Positions 1 to 12,700 of a stretch of 64,000 nucleotides of DNA are shown here, piece by piece. The stretch is from Xiphophorus maculatus (Eukaryota; Chordata; Actinopteri; Cyprinodontiformes; Poeciliidae), in contig NC_036454.1 of NCBI RefSeq assembly GCF_002775205.1, positions 28,320,783-28,384,782 of the forward strand. The letters are read 5' to 3'. Numbering within the stretch: the first letter of the stretch is position 1; the number at the start of each line of letters is the position of its first letter. The translations under genes and the position numbers were made by a program. Under the pieces are notes generated by a model that searched no databases, was not told the origin of the DNA, and was given only the letters and a program-made list of their open reading frames with translations.

Positions 1-1380
1 CAGAAGACCTGACTGGTCTGGAGGGTTGATGTGACATTTTTTGTATGAATGCTTTGATTTTGCCACGTTGTACTTTCTTAGATGCTGGAAAGCGAACAGA
101 TTACAGATATTGTTAAAAGTAAACGTGCAAATGTTTCCTTTCAGCTGACTGAATGTCGCTCTTTTATTTTGTGAAATTCTTTGAGACTTGCCAAAAAGGC
201 AGAGGCGGTTTTAGTGACACTTTAACACTACATGGCGTCTCTTTGTTTTTAGAGTTAGACATATACATATACATATACATATACATGTATGTCGTAACAT
301 TCTGCTAAATTCACTAAATCATTCTGATTCACGTAGATGTATCCACTCACAAATCTCAGCTAAAAACAAAAAATCAAGTTGTAGTTTATCTTTCATCTTC
401 TGCTATCTTTTTATATCGAGCTCTAATTGTTTTCAGAAGATCTCCCCAGTCCCACCCAGCCAACTCATGAGGATTTTTTTCTGGGGTTTTTTTTTTCTTT
501 CTTTTCTTTTTGGCTGACTTCAAACAGACTAAATCTCAGATGACTCTACTCCACCTATAATTAGGTCAGTGGAGGTATTTATAGACCGAGTTCTTTTTTC
601 TTTCTTTCTTTTTTTCTTCTTCTCCAAGACCACAAAGCAAAAACTGAGCTAGTTTGGCTAAATGGCCCAAATTGCGCTCACAGTAAACAGCCATTATCAC
701 TCGCCCTCATTAGCGTCAGCCTCACCCAGAGTAAAATGCAGCTCGACAAATCTGCAACATGGACGTGCAAAGGAGATGCAGCCTGTGTTTGTATTTGTGT
801 AATATTGCACAAATGAGATCTCCCCCCCTCCCCTTTGCTGTAGTGAGCCATGCGAAGTTAAATGGCTTGAAATCACAATGCGGTTATTAAATCCCAGTCT
901 TCCCGCGAATGTGTTGTTACTGTAAAAAGCCCAGCGGAGCAGCTCCAGAGAAAGATCCCAACAACCCCTCTAAGCGGATCAGGCCTCACATATTGCTTCA
1001 CAATTTCATTAGGGTGGAGGCAGGGGTGGGGTGGGGGCGGTGGGGCCACGATCACAGAGGCTGTCAGCGGAGTAATAAACTCCGTAGCAGATGGTGAGAC
1101 CCGAGCGATCGGGGGAAGAGCCGTCCGCGAGAACTCCTGTAATAAGGGAGGTGAGCCACAGCAGGCGATTTATAAGTTGCCTCCTGCCTCCTTTTTCCGT
1201 ATACGATATCCACAACATCCTTTGCTGAGCCTGTGAAGACCTGCGAAGTTGTAAATGATAGCGTTGCTCCATCGGATGCTGCTTTCCTTTTCAGCGTCTG
1301 TACGTTTACATGGACGCGTCGCCATTTATCCACATACAATATCACAAGATAACATCTGCAACTTAACTATGTGTGCGGCG
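1..1380. other. No gene seen; AT-rich flank or intron
   Basis: No reading frame here resembles a known exon. The stretch holds a short (ATACAT)n tract at about 262-286, T-rich runs near 480-620, and a more GC-rich, less repetitive stretch at about 640-1150 that could be a conserved non-coding element. That cannot be tested without an alignment. Confidence 0.5.
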
Positions 1381-1955
1381 TAAAGCTGAAGTTGGTAATT
1401 CTATACATTTTTTTTTTAAATTCCAACATATTTATTAAAATCATCACCATGTCTTGACAGTGTATAATATGAGAAAAAAAATCGATCTCCTCTGCCTTCT
1501 TTCAGTGCTAACTATAAACAACCAATCAGAGCCAGGAGGCGGGTCTCAGCGCTGTCAATCACCCTTTGTGTGATGCTGCTCATTCCCTCATTGCTCTCTG
1601 ATACTTCTGCAGCTTCTTTCTGATAGCACAACCTATTATGAATGCTAAGGCTAGTTAGCATGGCCACCAATAAAAGGTTTTCCTGGGATAGTATGTTGTT
1701 TCTCCACCATTAGCACATTGGTACAGCGAGTACATGAGTTTGATTGGCAGCATTTAAACCCACCTCCTGCGTCCGATTGGTTGTTTTTGATCGGGAGCGA
1801 TGCATTTCTTCAGATAGCAATAGTAGCTCAGGGAAATCAATCTTTTCACATATTAACTGTCTCATATTATACCGTCACAACATAGTGGCAGTTTTAGCAA
1901 ATATGTAAAAAACAACAACATTTTTTTAAATAAAAGTTACAAACTGCAGCTTTAA
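1381..1955. mobile_element. MITE-like non-autonomous DNA transposon, about 575 bp
   Basis: The two ends are imperfect inverted copies: AAAGCTGAAGTTGGTAA near 1382 against the reverse complement of the CTGCAGCTTTAA end near 1945-1954. An inner inverted pair (GTATAATATGAG near 1461 and CTCATATTATAC near 1861) extends the symmetry. No transposase is encoded. The interior wording (CCAATCAGAGCCAGGAGG) is one I recall from dispersed fish repeats; the family name is not known to me. Confidence 0.6.
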
Positions 1956-2023
1956 TCTTTCTCACTTACAATAGATGTGCAACCATTATGTTTAAAACCC
2001 CTAATGCACCCCTAATCGGAGCA

Positions 2024-2277
2024 TTAGGGTTGCACCGATTTACTGGCCAGCCTATTTATCAGAGCCAATTTCGTCATTTTTGGGAGATCGGTGTTTGGCT
2101 CACACTGCATGTTTCCAGTTAGCAATAGTCAACCCACTGTTGCCTAAATTTTCTTGCTGTATTTAGTGACATTTCAGACAGAAAAACTTGGTCTAGACTT
2201 AAATCATAATCGGCAGGTCAAGCTTTTTAAAAGGTCGGTAATCGGATACCAGCCAGAAAACTGCGATTGGTGCAGCT
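2024..2277. mobile_element. hAT-like MITE
   Basis: The left end reads GGTTGCACCGATT and the right end GATTGGTGCAGCTT, an imperfect terminal inverted repeat typical of hAT-derived fish MITEs that begin with AGGGTTGCACCGAT. The interior has the ATCGGTAATCGG-type tracts of that class and no coding frame. A fragment of a related element begins near 8729. Confidence 0.55.
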
Positions 2278-4162
2278 TAACTTGGTGTTAACAGTTCCTC
2301 TGAGGAATCTATTACATTACAGCCACATCATATCAAATGAAAGACATTTTAAAATGCTATTTAATGGAATGGTAAAACTGTATTTTACACTCTATTCGTC
2401 GAAAGAATTTCTGAATGCACACGGCAGTGAGGGCTGGAGAATTATTCTGAACGCTGTTCTTGTTTCTTGTTATTTACAAAAAAAAATACAACAACAAGAT
2501 AATCGCAAATCTGCTACAAAATTCTTCGGCAATGGCAGCTTTTTTCCAAGCCACAGCCACCAGTCGCTATCGTTTCTTTGATGTGCCTCATGCTGGCCGA
2601 CCTGGATGCTCCATCTACTCTTCATTACTGCAGAAGCTTATTTTGTTGCTGGTGGGGCCAGGATGCTGTAACAGAGGCTGTGTGGGTTTAATGTCAGTAG
2701 CCTATATTTACTGCTGTTCTCTGGCAGCCTGCTTGCCAGCTAAGCAGAGCTCTCTGAGAAACGGTGTGTAGACTGGCACTTGTTGACGTAACATGCTAAC
2801 ACATTTCCCCCTCTTTTTTTCTTTTTTTTTAAAGGCTGCTTTTCGGGGTGAATGTGTCCAGTCATGCAGCTCTACTCCACAATGTGCTGCATGTTCAGAA
2901 AGCGGGTCAGTAGAGTTTACTGACCCTCGCCGCCCACTTTTTGTTCCTTTCTTTGCTCCCAAGTTCTCAGAGAACACAGATAGGATTCTGCCCAGCGCTG
3001 CCAGCCACTTTTTTTTTTTTTTTTACTAAATGGAATCATTGTGTTGTTTTGTTGCTGCGTGTTAAATCAATGGGACCCTTTGTTCTCCGTGCAGCACGCG
3101 GGACGACGAGGCCCGGCCCGTACAGACGTGTCATGATTGCGGCTTGCTGATTGTATAGACTCAGCAGTTTGGGGAGATTTTTTTTTTTCCTTTTTTTCTT
3201 TGGGTGTCATTTTAGAACTAGCACTCTGTCACATCTCAGTCCAATCAGAGTAGAAATGCAGGAATTATATCAGAGTTGCCATTGGATTCCCACCACACTT
3301 TTTTCTTTTTCTCAGCCACACTGGAAGGAAGTCTTAGCCACCGGTTCATTCGTGGATGTGTTTCCGTCTGCATGCTTGGCGGCCCGGCCTTCCGTGCCTC
3401 CAGTCGATTTCACGACGCTCCCTTGCAGGTTGGAAAAGGAAGATAAAACCTTGTTTGACAATTCACAATTAAGATTCCTACAGATGTGAGGCAAGCGCAG
3501 ATGAGTTCCTTCTGCCGGAGGGAGCTGTGCGTGTGGGAAGTTGTGCAGGCGGAAATGGAGAGAGGAGGAAGAGCGGGCGGAACTGGCGATCTTTGGGGAG
3601 GTTCAGTGAAAGCACCTGCCTCGGTTCTGGGACTCGTGATGGATGAAGAGAAACAACTGAGCAGGGGAGAGGAGAGGGAGGCGGTCTTGATTCCAAAGCA
3701 AAGAACATTTTGTTCTAAATGGTTCCCTTTAGGCAGAGCAAATCACAGGGCCATGCTAAACATGGGGTTCATTTGTGTTCGAGAATCGATTATTTTTAAA
3801 GCACCCAAGGCTAAATGCTTATTGCTTTGTGAAACTCTAAAGTAGCTCTCATTAAAGTCTTTTCAACCTCTGTAGCCTGACCAAATGTATGCTTTCGCTG
3901 GTGTCATTTCAAGATTGGTTCTTGAAATAATTATTTTTTTGGCATGATTAAATCATTACTACGTGTTTCCAAATGTCCCTTAAGTTATAACAAAACAGCA
4001 GACAAATTGGCTCGCTGCATTGAGGCTGCACCAGATTTTTACTTTGCGTGCTAGTTGGCTGCGCTTGGTGCTCGTTAGTTCGCCGAACAAAGTCAGGAAG
4101 TCGTGTTTGGTGAAAACATCACAGGATTCCTTTTTTTTTTAATTAAACCCTGTCTAGTCATC
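2278..4162. other. No gene seen
   Basis: No exon, RNA gene or complete repeat recognised. There are T-runs (for example 3009-3024 and 3179-3189) and a small CpG-rich patch near 3090-3130 without a recognisable promoter layout. Open frames are short and look like chance. Confidence 0.45.
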
Positions 4163-4585
4163 TGAATAGGCCTGTCATGTTAAGCTTTGCTGGACAATAA
4201 ACTGTCCCAGAAATAATTGCGGTACATTATAATATTGTTGTTTTGAGACCATTTTCAAGTAATATAACGGAAATGGCAACAAAACAGTCTCAAAGATTAA
4301 GAAACTTTAAACTCTAATTTGCATTTAACACTGGAACTTTAAAACATTTTGCATATACAAAATAAATAAAAGAAAAAACAAACAGAAACAACATTAAATG
4401 AATTATGAAATCTCGGTAAAGAAAATTGTTTCTAAAAAAATTAAAATAAAAAGGCCAAAGCACCATGAAGACTTCTGTCATCCAGTTTTTGGTTGAAAGA
4501 GATAAAGAAAAGAGAAAAACAACAAATAATAGAAATTATTGAACTCATTATCATCCATTTAATTGAGTTATTGCTTGTTGCGACA
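4163..4585. mobile_element. MITE, copy A of a family also at 58008-58428
   Basis: This stretch aligns by eye along its length with 58008-58428: shared blocks include CTGGACAATAAA, TTGTTGTTTTGAGACCATTTT, GAAACAACA and CCAGTTTTTGGT followed by GAAAGAGA, ending near TTGCGACA. The ends AGGCCTGTC (left, copy A) and GACAGGCCC (right, copy B) form an inverted repeat. No coding capacity. Probably a non-autonomous DNA transposon. Confidence 0.6.
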
Positions 4586-5291
4586 TCTAAATAGGAACAT
4601 ATACATATGATGTTTGAACATGAAAGAATACCCTTCATTAGCAAAAACAACAACAACAAATATAACAAGAGAAGACAGAGAAGATTATACTGAATCTTCT
4701 TTCTCTGAACACTGGCAAGCAGAGCACTGACTGACACCAGTTCACAGACCATTGAGGCGTGAGTGTGCAGGGTGCAGGATGCAGTCGCCTACCTGCAGCA
4801 CTGAATGCTTCAACACCTGCTGAATGCTCTGAGGACTGGGTCTTTAGACTTCCTCTGGGCTTCCAGAGCTATCTAACCAGCACTGCTCAGCTGGAAGGAA
4901 CCGGAGTTGATCATCGTCTGCTGCCTATGCCATTAAGTACCTCTCCAGCTGACAGCAGAGTGCACGGCTTTACGAAAAGCATTGGTGTGGAGTACACAGC
5001 GTGGGAATCCTTTTCAAGTTTGCTTGGATAGAAAGGAGCAGTCTCTCAGATTTTTGTGTTACTTGTACTTTAATGGAAAGAATCAAACCTTGAAACCTTG
5101 GCAAATCAAAGCTTCAGATCCATCCACTGATTTTTTCAGGGTCAAAGTCTAGAGACTGGCAGTGCTACTTTCTAACCCTAATCTTCTTCCCTTATTTGAG
5201 TATATTGTCGTCATTGTTGCGAGTGGTATGGAATAGGTTCTCCATCAACTCTACGTAATCTTGTTTGTTGGCTACTTCATGCATAATTATC
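4586..5291. other. No gene seen
   Basis: Unique-looking sequence between a MITE copy and the tRNA-Asp-like unit. I recognise no exon or regulatory layout in it. Confidence 0.4.
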
Positions 5292-5363
5292 TCCTCGTTA
5301 GTACAGTGGTGAGTATCCCCGCCTGTCACGCGGGAGACCGGGGTTCGATTCCCTGATGGGGAG
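5292..5363 (+). tRNA. tRNA-Asp(GTC), or tRNA-Asp-derived head of a retroposon
   Basis: The 72-nt unit folds as a full cloverleaf. The acceptor stem TCCTCGT pairs with ATGGGGA (wobbles included), the anticodon stem CCCGC/GCGGG encloses loop CTGTCAC with anticodon GTC, and the T arm CGGGG/CCCTG encloses TTCGATT. Internal promoter boxes A (TAGTACAGTGGTGAGTA) and B (GGTTCGATTCC) are intact. Differences from the vertebrate consensus as I recall it are few, and one (C13) strengthens a D-stem pair. No T4 terminator follows at once. Instead a retroposon-like tail begins about 16 nt later, so it may be the head of a SINE or processed insertion rather than a working gene. Confidence 0.75.
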
Positions 5364-5440
5364 TGAAGTTTGTTTCAGGTCCCTCTTGAAAATGAGATCT
5401 AGATCGCAATGGGGTTTACCTGATTAAATAAAGGAATATT
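5364..5440 (+). mobile_element. Retroposon-like 3' tail following the tRNA-Asp unit
   Basis: The block TTGAAAATGAGATCTAGAT, then TTTACCTGATTAAATAAAGG, is one I recall as a very frequent 3' end of teleost retroelements. Its position just after a tRNA-like head is the layout of a tRNA-derived SINE (tRNA head plus LINE-like tail). No clear target-site duplication was found by eye. Confidence 0.45.
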
Positions 5441-6190
5441 ATTATGTAAGCTCTTGCATAGCAGGAGGTTTCCATCTCTGTGGATTGGTATCGTTAGAGT
5501 CTTCAACTCTTTTCCCCCAAGCACACCAAATACCAAATAACTTTCTGTTAAACCTTGTCTGAATCATTTAGATGTTCACAGGCAAAACTAAAACAAACCT
5601 GTACATGTGGCTTCAGTACAAGGCAGTGCATTATCCTGCAGTGTGCTACCTATGGCGTTTGTGGTGACTGTTGTCCAATTGCCTTCAGATCATTAACAAG
5701 CAACTCACTTGCAGTTGTGTTATGATTGTCTACCTTTTTCTTGATCATCCTCGTAAAATCACGAAAGACATTTTCAAGTATTACACCAACATTTATCGCC
5801 TTTTGTATCAAGCGTCTTGTTTGTGTGTTCTGAAGCCCATCCCGCCCATAAAATGGATCCTATGGACCAGTGTCGTTGGTTGGTTGGTTGATCAGTTGGT
5901 CAATTATTGTGGCACATGGGCCCATAACCAAATTGTGTGGCAATCACTGAATATGTCAGGACAGAGCAAGTTATGGTACATAAAAATCAGTCCCAGGTTT
6001 AATGAGTGATGTTGCCCTAACAGCCAAACCTCAGTGTCACAAAGATGAGGATTCCCAGACAAATCACTTTACTCTAAAAGATTTGGTCATTTTGTAGGTA
6101 CCTTGGTGCTTACACCAACAGCAAACTAGAAAAAGTGTGAAAGGTCTCATCTGTTGGGAAGAGTGAGGATATTTGTTTTGTGTTTATGTA
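5441..6190. other. No gene seen
   Basis: No exon or recognised repeat. Open frames are short, without similarity I recognise. Confidence 0.4.
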
Positions 6191-6279
6191 TATAAGGAGG
6201 ACTGTCCTCCTTATAGTTCAAACTATAAAGAGGACAGTTTGAACCTTCAAAGAGCTTTTGAAGGTTCAAAAGCTCTTTG
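6191..6279. repeat. Chain of overlapping perfect palindromes
   Basis: Four inverted repeats sit end to end and overlap. TATAAGGAGGAC/GTCCTCCTTATA spans 6191-6215 (12-nt arms, 1-nt spacer). TATAGTT/AACTATA spans 6212-6227. TTGAACCTTCAAA/TTTGAAGGTTCAA spans 6239-6269. CAAAGAGCTTTTGA/TCAAAAGCTCTTTG spans 6248-6279. Several are mutually exclusive hairpins. The pattern suggests repeated snap-back (template-switch) synthesis rather than a transposon end. Confidence 0.8.
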
Positions 6280-6599
6280 TGTTGTTCTTGGTCTGAAAGA
6301 CAGGAAAAGAATGAATAAAGTGGCCATTAGGACCAGAATCTCTCGCGATTTCTTTCTCTTTCGAAATATGCGGACGAAACAATGGGGAGCGTTTCCACCT
6401 TGGAACTATGGGGCATCAATAACAGTTCAGAAACAGCAGATAAAAATCGTTATGCTTTTTATTCACAAGAAATCTGATGTATCAATTATGTTAACTTGGG
6501 TGTTGCAGGTCATGGGTAACGTAATGTTGTCGAAAATCTAAAATCTTTGACAAAAATGTGTCTAATCTGTGTTTGTTCACAGAATTAATAATTTGGATG

Positions 6600-6885
6600 G
6601 ATTGTCTATTGTGGTACACCCATCCATCGTATATAGCATTGTGTGTTGCGAAGGGGCTGGTGCCTATCTACAGTTATTAGCTGAGACACAGGGTGCTCTT
6701 TGGATAGGTCACCAATCCATCGCAGAGACACAAACCATGAACACATGACCTCATAGTCTTGTTTTTAGACTTTTGGAGGAAGCCAGGGAGAAACCACACA
6801 GACACAGGCTGACCATGCCAGGATTTAAACCCTGGACTTTCTTATTGCAAGACAACAGTGCTACCACCACCACAGTGCCGAACAT
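6600..6885 (-). mobile_element. Old tRNA-headed SINE-type retroposon
   Basis: Read on the minus strand, it begins with a degraded tRNA-like head (GTAGCACTGTTGTCTTGCAA ... B-box-like GGGTTTAAATCC) and ends in a GGATGG-type simple tail near 6610. It is the same family as the better-preserved copy at 18386-18737, but more diverged and with internal deletions. Confidence 0.6.
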
Positions 6886-9644
6886 CATGAAACAATGTTT
6901 TCTTCTCAAGCTGTAGAGGGCAAATTCTGTTACTTCTGCTACTTGTGTTATCTTGCTTTGATTCAGTTCTTATCCTCAGTGAAAATTACCCTCACAAATA
7001 CAAACATTTTTACGTAGCATGGCTAAATGCGCGTGTGTGACATCAGCAATTCGTGAGATGAAGACGCACAGGGAGGCACATGTGGACAGCTGTGGTGGGA
7101 GGGCAGGTCTGGTCCCGGGCCTACTCTGTCATAATGCATCCAGCCATGTAAGCACCCAACGGAGGCGGGGCTGTTCCGGCGCCCACCACCACGCCACAAA
7201 AACCTCCCTTCAGTACGAAGGTGGTGCACTTCATATGGAGCACATACACTCCATTGTGGGCTTTAAAAACACACACTTTTAAAAATACTGAGGTGTTGGC
7301 TTACTGAACAAAGAGCCCCTTGTGCTGAGCAGAGACCTTACATTGTTGATGCCTGATAAAAGGGTATTTCACGATTATGAAGAGGAGGAATGTTCTGATT
7401 TTCTTTTTCTTTTTTTGAAAGAACAAGTTATGTCTTTTTTTCCCTGCTTTTATAAGGCAAAATTTGAGCCACGCTGAGGTGGGTGGTAGTGATTTCAACT
7501 TACTTGAGTTAACCGTTTTGAAGAAAATGTACGTCTAAGAGTGGTTTTACTACACCGCAGTTTTTTCTTTTAACCGTTTTGAAGAAAAGCTACTCGTAGC
7601 TGAACACAATCTCTGTACTACTCACAGCGGGTCGTTTCACTGAGTGCAGAACAGGAACAGTTTAACCAGCCAGACACTTTCACAGGCACAAAGCCAAACA
7701 CTTTACATTAAAGTGACTTCTTATGTATATGATCTGCCTTTCTCTAAACTTGTTTTTCATCTGCTGACACGGTTGTGCCATTTGGAGGTCAAGTAAATAT
7801 GCAGTATATAGAAAATCTCATCCGTTGATGTGGTCGTTTTGTTCCACCTGTGAAAAAAAAAGCCAAAATTTTACACTTTATTTGAATTATTATTTGAAAA
7901 ATAACACAAATGTCCCTCTAATTTTATGTTATTTTACACAATTTTGCAAAATGAGTTAAACTAAACATTACGATTAAGCAATCTCTTTTTACTCCTACTT
8001 GGGTTATCTTTTCACTGCTGGTTGACTAACTATGGAGATGTGACTGTATTTTTAGTTTAATATAATTTTTTGCTACTCTACCCACTTCTACAGCCAAGTG
8101 ATAAGATAGTTGGAGCAGAGTTTTTCTGCTCAAGGCAATATGTTTATCAAACACACCGTGTTGCTGAGTTCACATGAAGCAGTCAACAACCTCTGAAAGA
8201 CAAATAAGCAGAATATTCCTTGAGCGTAGGAAACGAGCAATGTGTTTATTGAGCTGTGACATACTACTGTACCAGTGCGTGAAGCTGCAGAAACATCATT
8301 GAAATATTCACATTTACACAGGACTGCAACGACTGTTGGCTTGCATAAGTCCAACCAGATGTAATGTAATATTTAGCGAGTTGGACAATCTGATGGCAGC
8401 TTGGACACAAATGAGATTCTTCAGAATGCTAATAGCCTTTTGAGTGATGGACACAAAGATAAGAAAGAAGAAAAGAGGCAGAGATTGCAGCTGATGCTGT
8501 CGTTGCAAAATTTGCCGATATCCTGCAGGTGTCATTTATTGTTTGCATGCAAAAAAGCAGGGGAAATGTCGGAAGATTGTCTGAGCGACAAACGGTAATG
8601 GAAATATATAATAAATATAACTAATAAATATTTGAGTTGGCTTTTCAAAGCCTGTCTGTTTATATTATACAGTTATTAATTATTGTTCGGGTCAATCTGA
8701 CAACGCCTGACTTTCAGAGTCTTTGTACTAGAGGCGCACCGATTGATTGGTCAGCAGGTCACCGGGCCACGATTTTCAGCAATCTGCTGGTACTTACATG
8801 TGAAATCGATTTGATTTACATTTATGTAGCCACAACGCTGTTGCAGTTGGGTTTTTTTTCTTTCTTTTTTTTGCAAACCTTATACTCAGGTCACTTTACT
8901 GGTGGTTTAGTTTGTTTTGTTAGTTTGTCCTCTAATGACTGCAAACCTTATAGTTTTTGTAAAAGCAAATTAATGCAGTGGACTTTGTCTTTGGTAAGAG
9001 GCTCAAATCAGACATGGTTTTAAAGTGGTAAAAAAGTTTTGTTTATTTTTTTAAACTGTGAAAAATAAAAGACTAAAAGTACTGACCCAGTCTGGTGTCA
9101 TCCATCTCTGCCGTCCTCCGTATCAGCCTGTGCTTGAATCAAACTGATTGATAAACAGCTTATTAGGCTGATGGGCTCTGCAGGGGCAGAAAAAAAACAA
9201 AAACAAAACAACACATCGGCTAATAAGCTGGAATTAAAATCCAAGCACAATTTGCTGAGGCTTGGCACCGGCCACTTTGCCGGTTTAGCTTTGCCAATTA
9301 CCCGAATGGGAATTGCATTATCGCACAATATGGCTAATGCTGTTATTTTCATACTGCGGCGCGCATCCTGCGTAGTTTAAATGTTATTGGTGGTATGTTT
9401 TTAATATTAAGTTGATGAGCTGTGTTTGTGCTTCTGATTTAATCAGTTTCTTTGGACTTGTCAAAGAATGTCCTGATTGAAATGTCACCCGTAATAGAGT
9501 GTGGACAAGTAATCAGCCTTTCTGCCTGGACAGACGCAATATGACACACATTTGTGTGTGCAATTTAGTTGCTCTGTTCTTCTTCTTCGTAATTTGGAAA
9601 TGTATCCCCCAAAGATTTCATGAAAAAACCCCAAACCTTTCATA
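6886..9644. other. No gene seen; hAT-like fragment at about 8729-8850
   Basis: The only recognisable unit is a GGCGCACCGATTGATTGG fragment near 8732 resembling the left end of hAT-like MITEs. The stretch 9170-9370 is rich in TAAT and ATTA cores and low in repeats, so it is a candidate conserved non-coding element; this is a guess from texture only. Confidence 0.4.
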
Positions 9645-9790
9645 ATTACTAAAGCTGCTTTTCTATTGCAAATGTGCGCAACATTGTCGATATTCCACTA
9701 AATTTCACGCAGCAAGTCATTAAATAACATGCAGCGCCGTCGTCTCCTATCACTTTCTGCCGTCTTCTTCTTTGGCGTTTCCGTCAGTAA
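9645..9790. mobile_element. Fragment of the MITE family seen whole at 56655-57389
   Basis: The block GCTGCTTTTCTATTGCAAAT, then GATATTCCACTAAATTT, matches the reverse complement of 57335-57385 (GCTGCGTTTCCATTGCAAAT, GATATTCCGCTAATTTT). The following CCGTCTTCTTCTTTGGCG also resembles the inner end of that element. Confidence 0.5.
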
Positions 9791-12700
9791 TATCCGATAG
9801 CATCGGGCCCTGCTCTACCCATGTTTTATTGTGTTCGTTTGTCTTATTTTGAGGGCTGTTCTGTTTTATGGAGAGCAGCTTGTGTTTGTGTCGTTTTGGA
9901 CTCGACCTCTCTAAAGCCAAATCTCAGTTTCCTTCAGAAAGCAAAAGGAGAATTGGATGGAGCAGCTTTTGGCTTGGGTTTGCTGTAATAGTCACAGTTA
10001 TGCTGGACAAGGTGGCAGCGCGCGAGGCTCGGCTCCAGAGAGTGAAGGGTCATTGTGCATTCAGCACACAACTATTTAGGTCAACAGCTTCTTGACTTGC
10101 TTCCTAAAACTCTGAGTGTGTTGGGTTGATCCAACCGCCTTCAGTCTCCGTGTGTCTTTTGCTCTCTATTTATTCCTCAGCCTGTGTGTCTCTGTGCCGG
10201 CTGCTGTAATTTTGGACTACCTCCTCGGGTTTCAGCTCAGTTCCAATTATGTGCTCCTTGCTTTTTCTTGGAATAGCTTTGGAAGCCTGGTGATGGATCA
10301 TAGCTTTGTTTTGGAGCCAGCTGGTTAAATCCAAATAAATTAAAAAAATGCATGCATCCGACCTAGTATTACGTTTGTCTACAGCTGTCAGGTAATGTGT
10401 ATACCGAATGTTCAAATCACCACCATGCTGACAGCAACTTTAGAACAGCCGTACAGCAGAACTTGAAATTCTCAAGTTTGTTGTGGTGTGCTGTAGGGAA
10501 ATAAAGAAAGAATAAAGTTTTTTCCATTATTTCTGTTCAGTTGGTTGATGTATATGGTTGAGTTCTGCGTACCAATATTACTCAAAAAGTAACATTTCCA
10601 AGTTAGAGGTTGGAAAATAAAATAAATATCCCACATGAGAGAGTATCAAAAGTTCAAGGTTTTTTTGAACCTGCAACCTCAAAATCAAATTTGGTTGCCA
10701 TGGATATACAACTTAGGTAATGCTGCAGTTGATAAAAAGAAAATTACAAAGAAAGGTACATTGCACTTCTAAATCTTTTCAAATTTAGCGGTGCTATAAT
10801 ACTTTGAAAGTAGGCAATGCAATACATTGATACAAATAGATACAAACTGTTAGATTATGACAAATATTAATAATTTATTCCTACCACGTTAACTGTTTTA
10901 AATGTGAAGCAGCCATATTTAAAGAGGCTTTAGGATTCCCCAACGCATTCCGATTTAGAAAACTCAAACTTTGATTTTGAGGATAAATCTTTTCTTTTTT
11001 TTTCTGATTAGGAACTCCAAAAATTTAACCATTTTATTTTTTTACATGCTTTTTTTTTTTAAGTTCTTTAAGGCGACATTTGCTCTGAATCTGTGCTACA
11101 TAAACACATAAATTGAACTGAAGGTGAATTTCGGATAGAGGAGTGAAGAGGTCCTAAATGAGGAACTCACAGCTGAGCGTATTTTAAGACGACAAATTCC
11201 ACTGGAGCACTCTTTTGGTGTGACGGCTTTCACTGCCGCTTAAGTTTAAAACATCTGTTTCTTAAAAAAGAAAAAGAAAAGGAAAAAGATCTGTGATGGA
11301 ATCCAACAGTTTTTTATGGCACTTTTACAACAGGTTTTATAGGGTGAACACCATTCATTCTCCCTGTTGCTATGATGACTATACTTAACTACTGTAGACA
11401 GCTACCATCTATTACGCCGCTACCTAAAAACAGCTAGCAGACCAAAACGAATGGCTCTGTTGCCTCCCGAGCGGTCGTAACTCTCGGCGCTCCTGACGGT
11501 GGCTGCACATGTGGGTTGTGGTGCTTAGAGCCTAGAATAAGGTCGCCGAGGAATGTGACGGAGGAAAAGCCAACTTTCTTTCTCCTCTGTACGTGCTAGC
11601 CTAGCAACTGGAGGTGTAGCAGGCTAGCGGTGGCATGCTAGCTAAATCCACTCTCTTATCTGTGTCCACACCCTTGAAAGCCACTGTCCGTATCGTGGGG
11701 ACGTGTAGTTTCATATTTGAGATTAGAACTTGGTACAAACACATTAACACACGCACACGCGCCCACACACATAAGGACAACAGTTGTGCTAGCCAAAACT
11801 GCTCCAGTCCAAATACCCACAAATATTTACTACGCTTGTCTCGCTAAGCCGCAGTGTATTTTAGCTTGTTGAGCCTCATTTATAGCAGCTGACCCATGGT
11901 ACTGTACTGGTTTTTAGTTTCCCACGGAGTGTGTGTGGAAAAAAAAAAAAAAAAAGCCAACACACATGTCCTCCGCCCCTTGGGGGAAGTTCTGCCCTTG
12001 CCTTGCCCAACACACAGTGGATCAGAGTGTGTGTTTGCTGTGCCTCTGTGATGGCAAATCTTTCCCCAAGCTGTCTTTCATTAGGAAAAGTAATTGACGT
12101 TTATTTTATTGGATTATGAGAGCAGGGAATGGTGATTTGTTGAGTACTCCCCGCCCCACGTCAGAGGCATTTCTCATTGAGTCGTGGTTAGCGAAGATGA
12201 CCGAATCCTGTGGACGTCTGTCCTCTTATACAGTTTAAAACCGATAAGATAATGAGAGATTAGGCAGATATTGTCTCGTCTTGTTAGACGAATGAAAATG
12301 GGAGCTAATGTGCCAACTCGTTCCTCTCACTCAAAGAAAACATTTCGAGGGATCAGTTAGAGCCATCTGCTCATCCCAAATGTTTATCTACATTGACCAA
12401 AGAAAAAAAAAAAGCTTTCAAGGCATTACGTATAGAGCATCATTTTTTTATGGTCATTGATTTAGAAGGGGCTTCTAATTCATATTTACAACCGAACTGC
12501 GCGCTCGGCTTCGGGTCAGGTCCCATTCATCTGGCAATCAGATGTTGAATGGAATATAAATCATTCTGTAATGAATTTCCATGCCCTCTAGTCTGTCAGT
12601 CTGTCTATTATTCTATGCATCCTGATTCTGCCTCTCCTGCCAGTGTAGTCAAAAAAAAAACAGTATTTCTAAATGTCTCAAGTTAGAAAAGAACCATGTT

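Noticed and set aside
3151..3845. Overlapping plus-strand open frames of 110-120 codons
   Set aside because: No similarity to known proteins, T-run-derived Phe tracts, no splice or Kozak context; likely chance.
4441..4752. Minus-strand frame with Leu-rich, membrane-like segment
   Set aside because: Mostly lies in the copy A MITE; the hydrophobic run comes from an AACAACAAC-type tract.
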